Shown here: positions 44,621 through 54,068 of the stretch, piece after piece
Layout of the letters: each line of letters starts with the position of its first letter
Numbering within the stretch: position 1 is the stretch's first letter
Source of the DNA: Ardenticatenales bacterium
GTDB taxonomy: Bacteria; Chloroflexota; Anaerolineae; Promineifilales; Promineifilaceae
Direction of reading: 5' to 3'
Length of the DNA: 64,000 bases
NCBI GenBank assembly: GCA_020634575.1
Contig: JACKBM010000025.1
Span: 1-64,000 of the forward strand
The notes under the pieces: generated by a model
The model's input: the letters and a program-made list of their open reading frames with translations, nothing else
The model's database searches: none
Told to the model about the DNA's origin: nothing
Made by a program: the position numbers and the translations under genes

Positions 44621-45592
44621 ATGATTGCGGACAAGGTATTGCGAAATGATTGGCATCCGGTGGCATCGGTGGCGCAACTTGCCGAGAAACCGTTGTTACC
44701 GGTGCGGTTGCTTGGCGAAGATTTGGTTCTCTGGCAGGCCAATGAGGAGATCATGGCCTGGCAGGATCTGTGTGTGCACCGGGGAACACGGCTGTCGCTG
44801 GGTAAAATTGTCGACGGGGATCGGGTGGAATGTCCGTATCATGGCTGGACCTACAACACAGCCGGTCGCTGCGTCCACATCCCGGCCCACCCGGAGCAGG
44901 TGCCGCCGGCCAAGGCGACGGTCCGGCAATACCAGGTGCGCGTGCAGTATGATTTGATCTGGGTCTCACAGGGTGAGCCGGCGCACGCTATCCCGGAATT
45001 CCCGGAGTGGCACAAGGCTGAATACCGCAAACTGCTGTGTGGACCATACTCACTCAAGGCGGCCGGGCCGCGCATCGTGGAGAATTTCCTGGATATCGCC
45101 CATTTTCCTTTTGTGCACGAGGGGATTCTGGGGGTGCGGAACCGGCCGGAAATTGCCGACTACCACGCCGAAATCACGCCCGAAGGCGTCCTGGCCCAGG
45201 GGGTGCGCGTCTATCAGCCCAATCCGTATGGCACCGGCCGGGGCGACACCGTCGCCTACACCTACCGGGCGCAGCGGCCGCTGACCGCCTACCTGCTCAA
45301 AGAGTCTGAGGGGCCGAGTTTCTCCATCTTGCTGACCATTACGCCGCATGATGAACTGGCCAGCACAGCCTGGATGTGGATGGCGATGAATTACAGCCAC
45401 GAGACACCGGCCGAGGAGTTGATCACCTGGCAGGATGAGATTTTTGCCCAGGATTTGCCCATCGTGGAGTCACAACGGCCGGAACTGTTGCCATTGGACT
45501 TACAGGCGGAACTTCATCTGCGTTCTGACCGGACGGCCATCAGCTACCGGCAATGGCTCAATCAACTGGGCCTGACGTTTGGGACCGCCTGA
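44621..45592 (+). CDS. Rieske non-heme iron oxygenase, terminal oxygenase
   Basis: A 323-residue ring-hydroxylating or O-demethylating oxygenase. The Rieske cluster is Cys51-x-His53 (LCVHRGTRLS) and Cys71-x2-His74 (VECPYHGW). The catalytic iron site is in NFLDIAHFPFVHEG. It resembles the vanillate demethylase/PaO-type single-component-subunit group. A reductase partner is not adjacent. AGGAG precedes ATG 44621. Confidence 0.92.
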   Translation: MIADKVLRNDWHPVASVAQLAEKPLLPVRLLGEDLVLWQANEEIMAWQDLCVHRGTRLSLGKIVDGDRVECPYHGWTYNTAGRCVHIPAHPEQVPPAKATVRQYQVRVQYDLIWVSQGEPAHAIPEFPEWHKAEYRKLLCGPYSLKAAGPRIVENFLDIAHFPFVHEGILGVRNRPEIADYHAEITPEGVLAQGVRVYQPNPYGTGRGDTVAYTYRAQRPLTAYLLKESEGPSFSILLTITPHDELASTAWMWMAMNYSHETPAEELITWQDEIFAQDLPIVESQRPELLPLDLQAELHLRSDRTAISYRQWLNQLGLTFGTA

Positions 45593-45604
45593 GGCGGGCG
45601 TGAC

Positions 45605-46330
45605 TCAGGTAACCAGGTCAGCCGGCATGAAGCTGTAATCGTTGATCCCGGCAATGACGACCGCTTGCGGCTCCAGCACCAGTCGGGATATGCTGCAATT
45701 GTATTTGCGATACCAGATGTGGCGACCGCCGTCCGGTAACTCGAGGTAGCGCTGCCCTGAAGTAACTGTCTCAAACAGGGCAGTTGAAAAGCCGCCATGG
45801 GTCACGATAGCTACCCGATCCTCCGTATTCCCGTGTCGTTCGAGTAGCTCTTCGAGGAAAATGCGGGCGCGGCGCGGGGCGATATCGTAGGGTTCATAGG
45901 GCCGGTTCCACCAGCCTTCACTGCCGAGCGTATCTGGCACCACAAAGTCGGGGAAGCGGCTGGCAAAGTAGTCGCGGTTGGGGCCGGGCAGCCCGACTTT
46001 TTCGCCGGACGCCGGATCCGCTTCGTAGATGCCGCCCCATTCATGGATCACTTCCCACGCTTGCAGCGGCACGCCGATGGCGGCGGCGACGTAGCTACCT
46101 GTCTGGACCGCGCGCGTCATCAGGCTGGCATAGAGATGGGTGATGCCCAGGCGATTGTGATCCCCGTTGTTGCCCCCCCGTCATTGGACAGGAAATCAGC
46201 CAGGGCCTGTACTGCCGGCGATGGCCGATCTCGGTGATCCCGGGATCTGGCGACCGTTCGGCTTCGTCGCCTTTGGCGGCCAGGCGGCGTTGTTCTGTGA
46301 TTGGGCGTGACGGATAACGATGAGTTCCAT
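45605..46330 (-). pseudogene. Histidine phosphatase (phosphoglycerate-mutase fold), frameshifted
   Basis: The N-terminus MELIVIRHAQSQNNA starts at ATG 46330 (GGGAAG upstream) with the R-H-x-Q motif; about 20 codons later the frame is lost near 46285 and homology continues in another frame (VQALADFLSNDGG), then in a third from 46120 (MTRAVQTGSYVAAAIGV ... VAIVTHGGFSTALFE, with the second catalytic His). A run of seven C at about 46171-46177 marks one shift. At least two indels. Confidence 0.75.
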
Positions 46331-46548
46331 AAAGCTTCCCTTTTTGCGCCTACTTTAGCCACTATTAAATATCGATCAACCGTTTGGGTTGATTTGCAGA
46401 AAACACCCATCTTCTGGCATCGCCATGCCTGCCCAAACGGGAAAAACGGCGGCAGGAATCCAGATCTTGCCGGCAGCCGTTGAAACTCTCAGCCCTTCCT
46501 GGGCCATAATCTCAGGTGGAGAAATGTACCTTACTGCGAGGAAGTGAA

Positions 46549-47412
46549 ATGAAGCTAGGCGTTGTCTTTCCCCAGAACGAATTCCCCCTCGATCCCATCG
46601 CCATCCGTGATTTTGGCCAGACTGCTGAAGGGCTTGGCTTTGATTATGTGCTGGTCTATGACCATGTGCTGGGCGCCAACCCGGAGCGGCCCGGCGGCTG
46701 GCAAGGCCCATACACCCATAAGGATGCCTTCCATGAGCCCCTTTGTGTTGTTCAGCCATTGGGCGGCGCTCACCCAAACCCTTGAATTTGTGACCGGCAT
46801 TCTGATTTTGCCGCAGCGGCAGACGGCCCTGGTGGCCAAGCAGGCGGCATCGCTTGATTTTCTATCGGGCGGCCGCTTGCGGCTGGGCGTGGGTGTGGGC
46901 TGGAACGCTGTCGAATACACTGGCCTGGGCCAGGATTTCAACCGCCGGGGCAAGCGGATGGAGGCGCAAGTCGAGATGCTGCGCCGGCTGTGGACGGAGC
47001 CATTGGTGACGATGGACGGCGACGGCGAACGGCTGGATGACGTCGGTTTGCTGCCCATGCCGGTCCAGCGCCCCATCCCCATCTGGATGGGCGGCTATGC
47101 TGATGTGGTGTTGCGGCGGATGGCCCGGCTGGCCGATGGCTGGTTCCCGGGCGGCGGCGGCGCGGCCCAGTTGGCGCCCCAGGTAACCAAGATGCGCTCT
47201 TACCTGGAGGAAGCCGGCCGCGACCCGGCCACGTTCGGCATCGACGTCTGGCTGAGCGCGCGCGCCAGTCTGAACAGGAGCTGACCAGGGAAGCGGCTGC
47301 CTGGCGCGAGATGGGCGCCACCCACATGGCCATCAACACGCTGCGCTGCGGCTACGAAACGGCGGGCGAGCACCTGGCCAGGATCGAAGCGTTACGCAAG
47401 TTGTTCGATTAA
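46549..47412 (+). pseudogene. LLM-class F420-dependent oxidoreductase, frameshifted
   Basis: ATG 46549 behind AGGAAG starts MKLGVVFPQNEFPLDP, then AEGLGFDYVLVYDHVLG, as in luciferase-like F420 enzymes. At 46738-46742 an extra C in a CCCC run moves the frame; the protein continues as FVLFSHWAAL, GILILPQRQTALVAKQAASLD, GRLRLGVGVGWN. A second shift in the GCGCGCGC run near 47265 moves it again, to EQELTREAAAWREMGATHMA and the stop at 47412. Both shifts are at simple repeats. Confidence 0.8.
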
Positions 47413-47421
47413 AGAGTTTTT

Positions 47422-47497
47422 GCCACGGATTAAGCACGGATTTGGCACGGATTTTTTTTATAAAAAAATCCGTGTTTAATCTGTGTTAATCCGTGGC
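47422..47497. repeat. CACGGATT-type inverted repeat
   Basis: GCCACGGATT followed by two more CACGGATT units and a T-run forms an almost uninterrupted hairpin with the A-run and ATCCGTG units to 47497. It sits between the LLM gene and gamma-glutamyltransferase gene. Long enough to act as a transcription terminator; a second copy is at 58014-58126. Confidence 0.8.
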
Positions 47498-47511
47498 TTT
47501 CAGGAGGCGGG

Positions 47512-49205
47512 ATGAGTGTGAAGGGTGATTGGCGCGCGGGCGCGCCGGGACGATGTTTACGACGGAGAAACAGGCGGCGGTGGGGTCGCGTGGGGTGGTG
47601 ACGGCCAATCATCCGCTGGGGGCGGCGGCCGGGGCGGAGATGCTGGCCGCCGGTGGCAACGCGATTGACGCGGCGGTGGCCACGTTGTTTGCCCTGAATG
47701 TGGTCGAGCCAATGATGGTCGGCGTGTTTGGCGCCGGCTGGATGAATGTGCGCCTGGCGGATGGCCGCCAGATCGTCATCGACAACTATTCGACGGCCCC
47801 GCTGCGGCCCAGCCGACCCTGTACACGCCGGTTGCTGACAGCTGGCCCAATTATATGGAAACGGTTGGTGATCAGAGCAAGTGGGCTATCTGGCCTGTGG
47901 TGTGCCCGGCAATCTGAAGGCGTGGGCGGAACTGGTCGAGCAATACGGCCGCTTTTCCCTGGCCGATGTGATGGGGCCGGCCATCCGCTATGCGGCGAAC
48001 GGCTTCCGGGCAACCCCCTATCTCAACGATTGCATTGGCGTTTCAGCCGCCAGAAGGGCTTGCGTTTCCGGAGACGGCGCGAACATTTTTGCCCGATGGC
48101 CGGCCGGTCAAGGCGGGTGAACTGGTGCGGCAGCCGGAATTGGCTGAGTCGCTGCAGGCGATTGCCGCGGCGGGGCCGGGCGTGCTTTATGGCGGCGCCC
48201 TGGGGCAGCTTATTGTCGACGATATCCAGAAAACGGCGGCATCATGACGGCGGCTGACCTGAAGCGTACGAGATCATTTACCGGGAGCCGCTGCGCGGCC
48301 ATTACCGGGGTTATGAGATTGTGGTGCCGGCGCCGCCTTGCTCGGGCGGAGCTCCATATCCTGCAGATTCTGCAGATCCTGGAAGGGTATGATGTGGGCG
48401 CGCTTGGTTTTGGCACGCCTGAGATGATTCATCTGCTGGCTGAATGTTTTAAGATCGCCTTTACCGACCGGGCGGCTCATGTAGGCGACCAGCAAGAAGT
48501 GCCGGTTGAATGGCTGATCTCGGCGGCTGCCTATGGGGCGGAGCGACGGGCAGGGATCGACATGGGCATGGCACACCGGCCGGTTCCCGGCGTCCCTCCT
48601 CAACCGAATCCGGCAACACCACCCACGTCACTGCTGCTGATGCCGACGGCAACATTGCTTGCCTGACCCAAACCATCAACCATATTTTCGGCTCTAAAGT
48701 AACGGTACCGGGCACCGGCATCATCCTGAACAACACCATGGCTCTCTTTGATCCACATCCCGGCATGGCCAACTCCGTTGCCTCCGGCAAGCGGATGGTC
48801 AGCAGCATGTCGCCGACCATCCTGCTCAAGGACGGGCAGCCGTTTATGGCGCTGGGGACGCCGGGGGGCGTGCGCATCTTCCCGGCGGTGCTCCAGGCGA
48901 TCATCAACGTGATCGACCACGGCATGAGCCTCCAGGAAGCGGTGGAAGCGCCGCGCGTCTGGACGCAGGGCCAGGAGCTGGAGCTGGAAGAGGGGGTGGC
49001 GGCAGCGGTCCGGCAGGATCTGGCCCAGCGGGGCCACAGGCTGCTGGAAGTGTCGGCCGTGGCTGGCGGCATGAATGGTGTCCATTTTAACGACGACGGC
49101 ACCATCATCGGGGCCGCGTGCTGGCGGGCCGACGGTTCGCCGGCGGCGCTCGGCGGCGGCCCATCCCGGCCCGGCGCCCGCTTCCGCCCCACCGTGGTGC
49201 CCTGA
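47512..49205 (+). pseudogene. Gamma-glutamyltransferase family, multiply frameshifted
   Basis: Homology runs through at least four frames: AVGSRGVVTANHPLGAAAGA and GGNAIDAAVATLFALNV (from 47553), LACGVPGNLKAWAELVEQYG (47887), FPETARTFLPDGRPVKAGEL (48060), GYDVGALGFGTPEMIHLLAE (48387) and STESGNTTHVTAADADGNIA (48600), which holds the nucleophile threonine. AGGAGG precedes an ATG at 47512. No single reading frame could give an active enzyme. At least five indels. Confidence 0.8.
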
Positions 49206-49207
49206 TT

Positions 49208-49262
49208 TCAACCTGTCAGGTCCCCCCAACCTGTCAGGTTAGGACAACCTGACAGGTTGGGA
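49208..49262. repeat. AACCTGTCAGGTT palindrome cluster
   Basis: Three units of AACCTG-W-CAGGTT (the third in the opposite W state) between the gamma-glutamyltransferase and aminotransferase genes. Same layout as the ACCCGWCGGGT clusters but a different core, so a sister repeat family. Confidence 0.75.
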
Positions 49263-49283
49263 CCTCTCATCTGGAGATTTTGC

Positions 49284-50670
49284 ATGAGCGAGACGACTCG
49301 ACCGGATACGCTGACTTTTGCCACTCGCGGCCTGCCCATGATCGACCATGGCGATGGCGTTTATCTGTATGATGATCAGGGCAACCAGTACCTGGATGGC
49401 TCTGGCGGCCCGGCAGTTTATTGCCTGGGCCATCGCCACCCGGAAGTGACGGCGGCGATTATGAGGAGCAGTTGGACCGGATCGCCCACGCCTATCGTTA
49501 TCACTTCAATAGTGAACCTCTCATTGAACTGCAAACGATGCTGGCCCGATTGGCTGGTGGGACGCTCAACCAGATGGTGCTGTCGAGCAGCGGCTCGGAG
49601 GCGGTAGAGGGTTGTCTGTCGATCGCCATTCAATACCATCATGCCAACGGGGAGCCGGGGCGGCAGCTGTTTATCAGCCGGAACGTGCTTATCATGGCAG
49701 CACCTTCGGGGCGCGCTGGCGTTGACCGGCTTTGCCCAGCGCAAGTTTCCCTATACACCGCCCGGTGGCCTGGCGCACCAGGTTTCGACGCCGAATCTGT
49801 ACCGGTTACCGCCGGTGTCCCCGCCAACCAGCTGGTCGATTTCTACGCCGACGAACTCGAAGCCAAAATCCTGAACTTGGCCCGGAACGGGTCGCCGGCT
49901 TTGTCTTTGAGCCGGTAGTCGGCGCCTCAATGGGGGTGATGCCCGCGCCCGAGGGTTACGCCCAACGCATGCGTGCCATCTGTGATCGCTATGGCGTTCT
50001 CGCGATCGCTGACGAGGTGATGTGTGGCTGTGGCCGGACCGGCCCCTGGCGTGCGCTGGAGCATGACGGCGTCCAGCCGGATCTGATGATGGCGATTGCC
50101 AAGGGGCTGGGCGGTGGCTGCGTCCCGCTCGGGGCGACGATGTTCACGGAGCAGGTGGGTTATAGTTGTCCGCGCTGCGCACGGTGAGCTGATTTACGGT
50201 CACACCTTCTCCGGCACACCGCGGCTCTTCGTGCAGCGGCGGCGCTGGCCGTGCAAAAGGTGATGGTTGAGGAGAACCTGATGGCCAAGGTGGCTGAGGA
50301 TGGCGTCTGGTTCGGCGAGCAGCTGGCAGCGGCCCTGGGCGACCATTCTCATGTCGGCCACATTCGTGGCCGGGGATGTTTTGGGGTGGAATTTGTGGCT
50401 GAGCGCGATAGCCAGCAGACGTTTAGCCCGGATCTGCAGCTGACAGCCCGTTTTCGCCAGCAGGCGCTGGCCAACCGGCTGGTCTGCTACCCGGTCTCTG
50501 GGTTTGTCAACCACCAGACCGGTGATGCGGCCATCCTGGCCCCATCTTACCAGCCACGCGAGGAACTGGCTGCCATCATCGACCGCTTCACCCAAACCCG
50601 CGAACAACTCTTCGACGACCTGCCGGATAGTTTTTTGCCGCAGATTACGCAGATTAAGGGATTGGTTTAG
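49284..50670 (+). pseudogene. Class III aminotransferase, multiply frameshifted
   Basis: Starts MSETTRPDTLTF, GDGVYLYDDQGNQYLDGSGG, then changes frame near 49458 (LDRIAHAYRYHFNSEPLIEL, SSSGSEAVEGCLSIAIQYH), again near 49690 and 49890 (EPVVGASMGVMPAPEGY, IADEVMCGCGRTG, PLP lysine in AIAKGLGGG), and near 50170-50250 (DGVWFGEQLAAALG). At least four indels. The last codons (about 50633 on) are encoded by an inverted-repeat element, so the C-terminus is not native either. Confidence 0.78.
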
Positions 50671-50733
50671 TTTCGCGAGACCAAAAATCCCCAAAAGTTG
50701 TGCTGAGCGAAGCGTATCTAATCTGCGGCAAAA
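50633..50733. repeat. GCAGATT-type inverted repeat element, opposite orientation
   Basis: Perfect 15-bp arms (50633-50647 and 50719-50733, TTTTGCCGCAGATTA and complement). The interior shares TTGTGCTGAGCGAAGCG with the 44442-44595 element in inverted orientation, so the two are copies of one element. It supplies the last dozen codons of the broken aminotransferase. Confidence 0.8.
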
Positions 50734-51084
50734 TTATTCTTTAAAAGCCAACCGATGCGGTCGTAGAGAGATGAGGTTGTGGACCAGGACGATGAGGCCG
50801 AACCCGGCAGCGAATGCCGTATGGCCCAGGTCAAACAGGCAGAAGGTGGCCAGGCCGAAGATCAGAGTTCCAGGGAAGAGCGCAGCCAGCCAGGGGACTG
50901 GGCACGGGCGCTTTGCCCGAGCGGCTGGGGTCGTCGGGGACGGCAAGGTTCCCCAGATGATGGCGCCCAGAATGGGCAAGCCTGATGGCCAGCAGATAGC
51001 CTGCCAGACCATCAGCTTGCTGTTTGCTCCCCAAAGAGCATAGCTACCCAGCGCCGTCAACTCCAGCAGGAAGCGCAGGGGCAG
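50734..51084 (-). CDS. YrdB-like (DUF2568) small membrane protein
   Basis: A protein of about 110 residues with four hydrophobic stretches (LRFLLELTALGSYALWG, LPILGAIIWGTL, WLAALFPGTLIFGLATFCLF, AGFGLIVLVHNLI), as in the YrdB family of unknown function. The frame begins right after the stop codon of the sulfotransferase remnant; no ATG is present, only CTG and TTG (51084, 51078, 51060), so the start may have been lost. Function unknown. Confidence 0.6.
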   Translation of the reverse strand: MPLRFLLELTALGSYALWGANSKLMVWQAICWPSGLPILGAIIWGTLPSPTTPAARAKRPCPVPWLAALFPGTLIFGLATFCLFDLGHTAFAAGFGLIVLVHNLISLRPHRLAFKE

Positions 51085-51087
51085 AGA

Positions 51088-51998
51088 TTAATTGGATTGG
51101 AACCCATCGCGATCGATCTCCTGGTGCAGCGCTTCGTAGCTGGGCAGGCCAATGCGGGCAGTGATCTCCTGCTGCCACAGCTCAGCCAGCCGGGCCAGGA
51201 TCTCATCTGACAGTTCGTAGGCGTGGCTGCCCACCTGGCCGCGCCGGACCTTGGCTGAGTCGCTGCCTGGCGGCAGGCCGAGGTGGGACTCGCTGCGGTC
51301 CCGCATCAACTTGTCGTCAAAGCGGTCCTTATGCCGGAGCATAAACTCGAAAGAGCTGTGCGCCAGGGTGAGCTGTAGCAATTGCTTCATCGAGCGGGAT
51401 GCCGCAGAAGCGCGGCGATCTTCTGGATGGTACCGGCGGATCAGCCTGCATCGACTCGTAAGCCAGCAGCAAAACATCGTCCCTGAAGCGCTGTGGCCAC
51501 CAGGAAGCAGGTGATGCCAGTAGCCATGACCTTCAGACGGTTCCAGGAAGCCGACGGCGTACTTCCGCCATCGAAACAGAACCGGGCTCAAAAACCAACC
51601 TCGTTAAAACGGTAGAGCGAAACGAGAACATCGCGCGGATCGCGGACCGGGACGATGTAGCGGGCCCCTTTGGGGACTTTGTGCCAGGTCAGGTGGCTTT
51701 TGTAGGCGCGTGGTTGCCAGGCTTGAGCGGCGTCCAGGTCAATGCCAAAATCGGTGGAGACCTCCAGCCAGGGCACGACCCGGGAGATGTCGTCAAAAGC
51801 CATGTCGCCACGGGAGCGCAGGGTATGGACAATCTGCTGGGTCCAGGTCGTACCTGACTTCGCATAGGGACTGATGATGATATCCGTTGGCCAGGGTTGA
51901 AAGGCCAGCCCATGCTCGTAGGCTTCATCAGTCGTGAATTCCGGCAGCTCTCTCATTTCCGCTATGCTGCGGGGCCGGCGTTGGCGTGGGGCACTCAT
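51088..51998 (-). pseudogene. Sulfotransferase family, frameshifted
   Basis: The N-terminal 136 residues (51588-51998) are a normal start of a sulfotransferase: DIIISPYAKSGTTWTQQIVHTL binds PAPS and YIVPVRDPRDVLVSLYRF is the second PAPS motif. A stop at 51588-51590 cuts it; homology resumes in shifted frames down to 51088 (RFDDKLMRDRSESHLGLP, KVRRGQVGSHAYELSDEI, the conserved RxGxVG-type loop). At least two indels. Confidence 0.78.
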
Positions 51999-52007
51999 TG
52001 AAGTGGC

Positions 52008-52913
52008 TCAGGTGAGCTGGACCCAATCGCTGTCCAGCGTCTCGAAACGGTTGTGCAACTCGGCGACAACGGCCGGGTCGATGGGCAGTTCGTTGGCGAT
52101 CCAGTCGAGATTGGCCTGCATATGAGCCGGGTTTTTGGTGCCGACGATGATGGTATCCACGTCTTCGTGGGCCAGGGTGAAGCCGAGGGCGAGCAGGATG
52201 CGGTTGGAGGGGGCACCGGCCGGTGGATTCATATGATCCATCGCCTGCGCCCGCTCAAAGTATTGGCTGGCATAGTTGCTGGGACAGGCCGTTGCACCCC
52301 AGGCGCCATTGGCAATGGGGCGCTTGATGATGATGCCCATATCCTGAGCAGCCGCATGCTCGAATAAACGCGTCCGCGCGCGCTGCTCAACCAGATTGAA
52401 ACTGGTTTGTAACGTGTCGAAAATGCCGCTGGCGATGGCCCAGGCCGCCGCCTCATTGTCACCGCTGTAACCGACAAAACGGGTTTTGCCGGCTGCCTGC
52501 GCCGCCAGTAGCGCCTCAATGGCGTCACCCTGTTCCAGCACTTCGACAGAGCAGGAATGAAGCTGAACGATATCCAGGTGGTCCGTTTTCATCCGCTTCA
52601 GGCTGCGGTCGATGCTGTCGGTGATGGTCTGGGCGGTCCAATCCTCGCCCTCATAGCCGCCGGCCACGTGCCCGGCCTTGGTCGCCAGGATAAACTCATC
52701 CCGCCGGTGGGCGATGGTGGCGCCGATGGTTTCCTCGCTGATGCCGTAGCAGGCCGCCGTGTCGAGGAAATTAATGCCCCCATCCAGGGCGGCGTTGAGG
52801 ACCTTGCTGGCCTGCTCGATGTCCGCTTTGGTTAATTGGTTACCGATCTCCGAAAGGCCGGCGCCGAGGAGGCTGACCTGTAATTCTGTTCTGCCTAGTC
52901 GTTTGGTTTGCAT
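52008..52913 (-). CDS. Aldo/keto reductase
   Basis: A 301-residue TIM-barrel NADPH enzyme, intact. The catalytic tetrad is Asp51, Tyr56, Lys79 and His119 (FLDTAACYG, LATKAG, VQLHS). Substrate unknown. AGGAG precedes the ATG. Start is nine bases from the sulfotransferase remnant's first codon, on the same strand. Confidence 0.92.
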   Translation of the reverse strand: MQTKRLGRTELQVSLLGAGLSEIGNQLTKADIEQASKVLNAALDGGINFLDTAACYGISEETIGATIAHRRDEFILATKAGHVAGGYEGEDWTAQTITDSIDRSLKRMKTDHLDIVQLHSCSVEVLEQGDAIEALLAAQAAGKTRFVGYSGDNEAAAWAIASGIFDTLQTSFNLVEQRARTRLFEHAAAQDMGIIIKRPIANGAWGATACPSNYASQYFERAQAMDHMNPPAGAPSNRILLALGFTLAHEDVDTIIVGTKNPAHMQANLDWIANELPIDPAVVAELHNRFETLDSDWVQLT

Positions 52914-52943
52914 GATGTAGTTCTCCTGTTTAGCGTGCAGCGC

Positions 52944-53936
52944 TTAATTGTACTCCACCACCACCTTGGTCATCGCCCCCGGCTCATGCTCGATGTAACC
53001 AAAGCCCGTTTCCAGCTCGCCAAACGGCACCCGGTGCGAGATCAGGCTGGCTAGGTCGCGGATGAGGCCGCGCTGGATGGCGCCGAAGAACCAGCGGGCG
53101 TGGCGGGCGATATCCCAGCCGCCATCCGACGAGATCATGGTGAGCTCGCCCAGGTGGAAATCCATGCCGAAGAGCGGGTGGGCCGGGTAGGGACCCTTGA
53201 GCTGGCCGACGACGCAAACTTTGCCGTTGCGCCGGGTGACGGCCATCGTGTCTGCCAGCGCTTCGTAAGATGAGGAACATTCCAGGGCGATGTCGATGCA
53301 TTCCGGGCCGTAGCGGTCGACGATGGCGGCGGCGACGTCTTCGTCGGCCGGGTTGAGCAGGATGTCGGCGCCGAACTGGCGGGCCAGGGCGAGGCGGGCG
53401 GGCTGCCTGTCACTGACGATGATACGGTTGGCGCCGGCCAGCCGGGCCGAGATGATGCAGGCCAGGCCGACGACGCCGGCACCCGTGACGAAAACATCAT
53501 CGCCTAGCTGCAGTTCCGAACGGCGAATCGCCTGAGCCGCGACGTTGAACAGGGTGGAGAAGACTGCTTCTTCGTCGCGAATATCATCCGGGATAGGCGC
53601 CAGTTGGTCAGCCGGCCAGATGTATTCGGTAGCGTGGCCGTAGGGGGCGATGACCCGCTGACCGGCTGCCACCCCATCGACCTCACTGCCAATGGCCACG
53701 ACCTCAGCCACCTTCTCGTAGCCGAGGAAACGAGGGAAGGTGGGGTGGTCAAACCGGAGCGGCTTAAAGCCCGGCGCCAGGTTGGGGTCGGTGCCGAAAT
53801 ACCAGGCGCTTTCGGTGCCGCTGCTGATGGCGCCCAGCCGGCTGCGCAGGTGGACGTCGTGTGGGCCAAGCGGCGGCAGATCAAAGGATTCGCGGCGCAG
53901 GTCGCGTGGGGCATACAGGCGGTAACGTTGGGGCAT
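52944..53936 (-). CDS. Zinc-type medium-chain dehydrogenase (MDR family)
   Basis: A 330-residue medium-chain dehydrogenase, intact. Rossmann loop VFVTGAGVVGLACIISARL, then IIVSDRQPARLALARQFGAD (Asp at the strand end, suggesting NAD). The N-terminus lacks the usual catalytic Cys (SSGTESAWYFG), as in BchC-like or sugar-acid oxidising members, so zinc use is uncertain. Structural-zinc cysteines are also absent. CAGGAG precedes ATG 53936. Confidence 0.85.
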   Translation of the reverse strand: MPQRYRLYAPRDLRRESFDLPPLGPHDVHLRSRLGAISSGTESAWYFGTDPNLAPGFKPLRFDHPTFPRFLGYEKVAEVVAIGSEVDGVAAGQRVIAPYGHATEYIWPADQLAPIPDDIRDEEAVFSTLFNVAAQAIRRSELQLGDDVFVTGAGVVGLACIISARLAGANRIIVSDRQPARLALARQFGADILLNPADEDVAAAIVDRYGPECIDIALECSSSYEALADTMAVTRRNGKVCVVGQLKGPYPAHPLFGMDFHLGELTMISSDGGWDIARHARWFFGAIQRGLIRDLASLISHRVPFGELETGFGYIEHEPGAMTKVVVEYN

Positions 53937-54007
53937 AGCTTCTCCTGGGTGGATGATTTGCTTCCGAGGGTAGCACAGGTGACGGCGAAATGCAGCGTAT
54001 GGGTGAG

Positions 54008-54062
54008 GGGTTGGCCGACCCGTCGGGTTCCGCAACCCGTCGGGTTGGCCAACCCGTCGGGT
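54008..54062. repeat. ACCCGTCGGGT palindrome cluster
   Basis: Three units of ACCCGTCGGGT upstream of the MDR dehydrogenase gene, flanked by GAGGGGTTGGC and CTACCCCTCGCC, which form an outer inverted pair. Same family as 26951. Confidence 0.8.
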
Positions 54063-54068
54063 CCCCGG

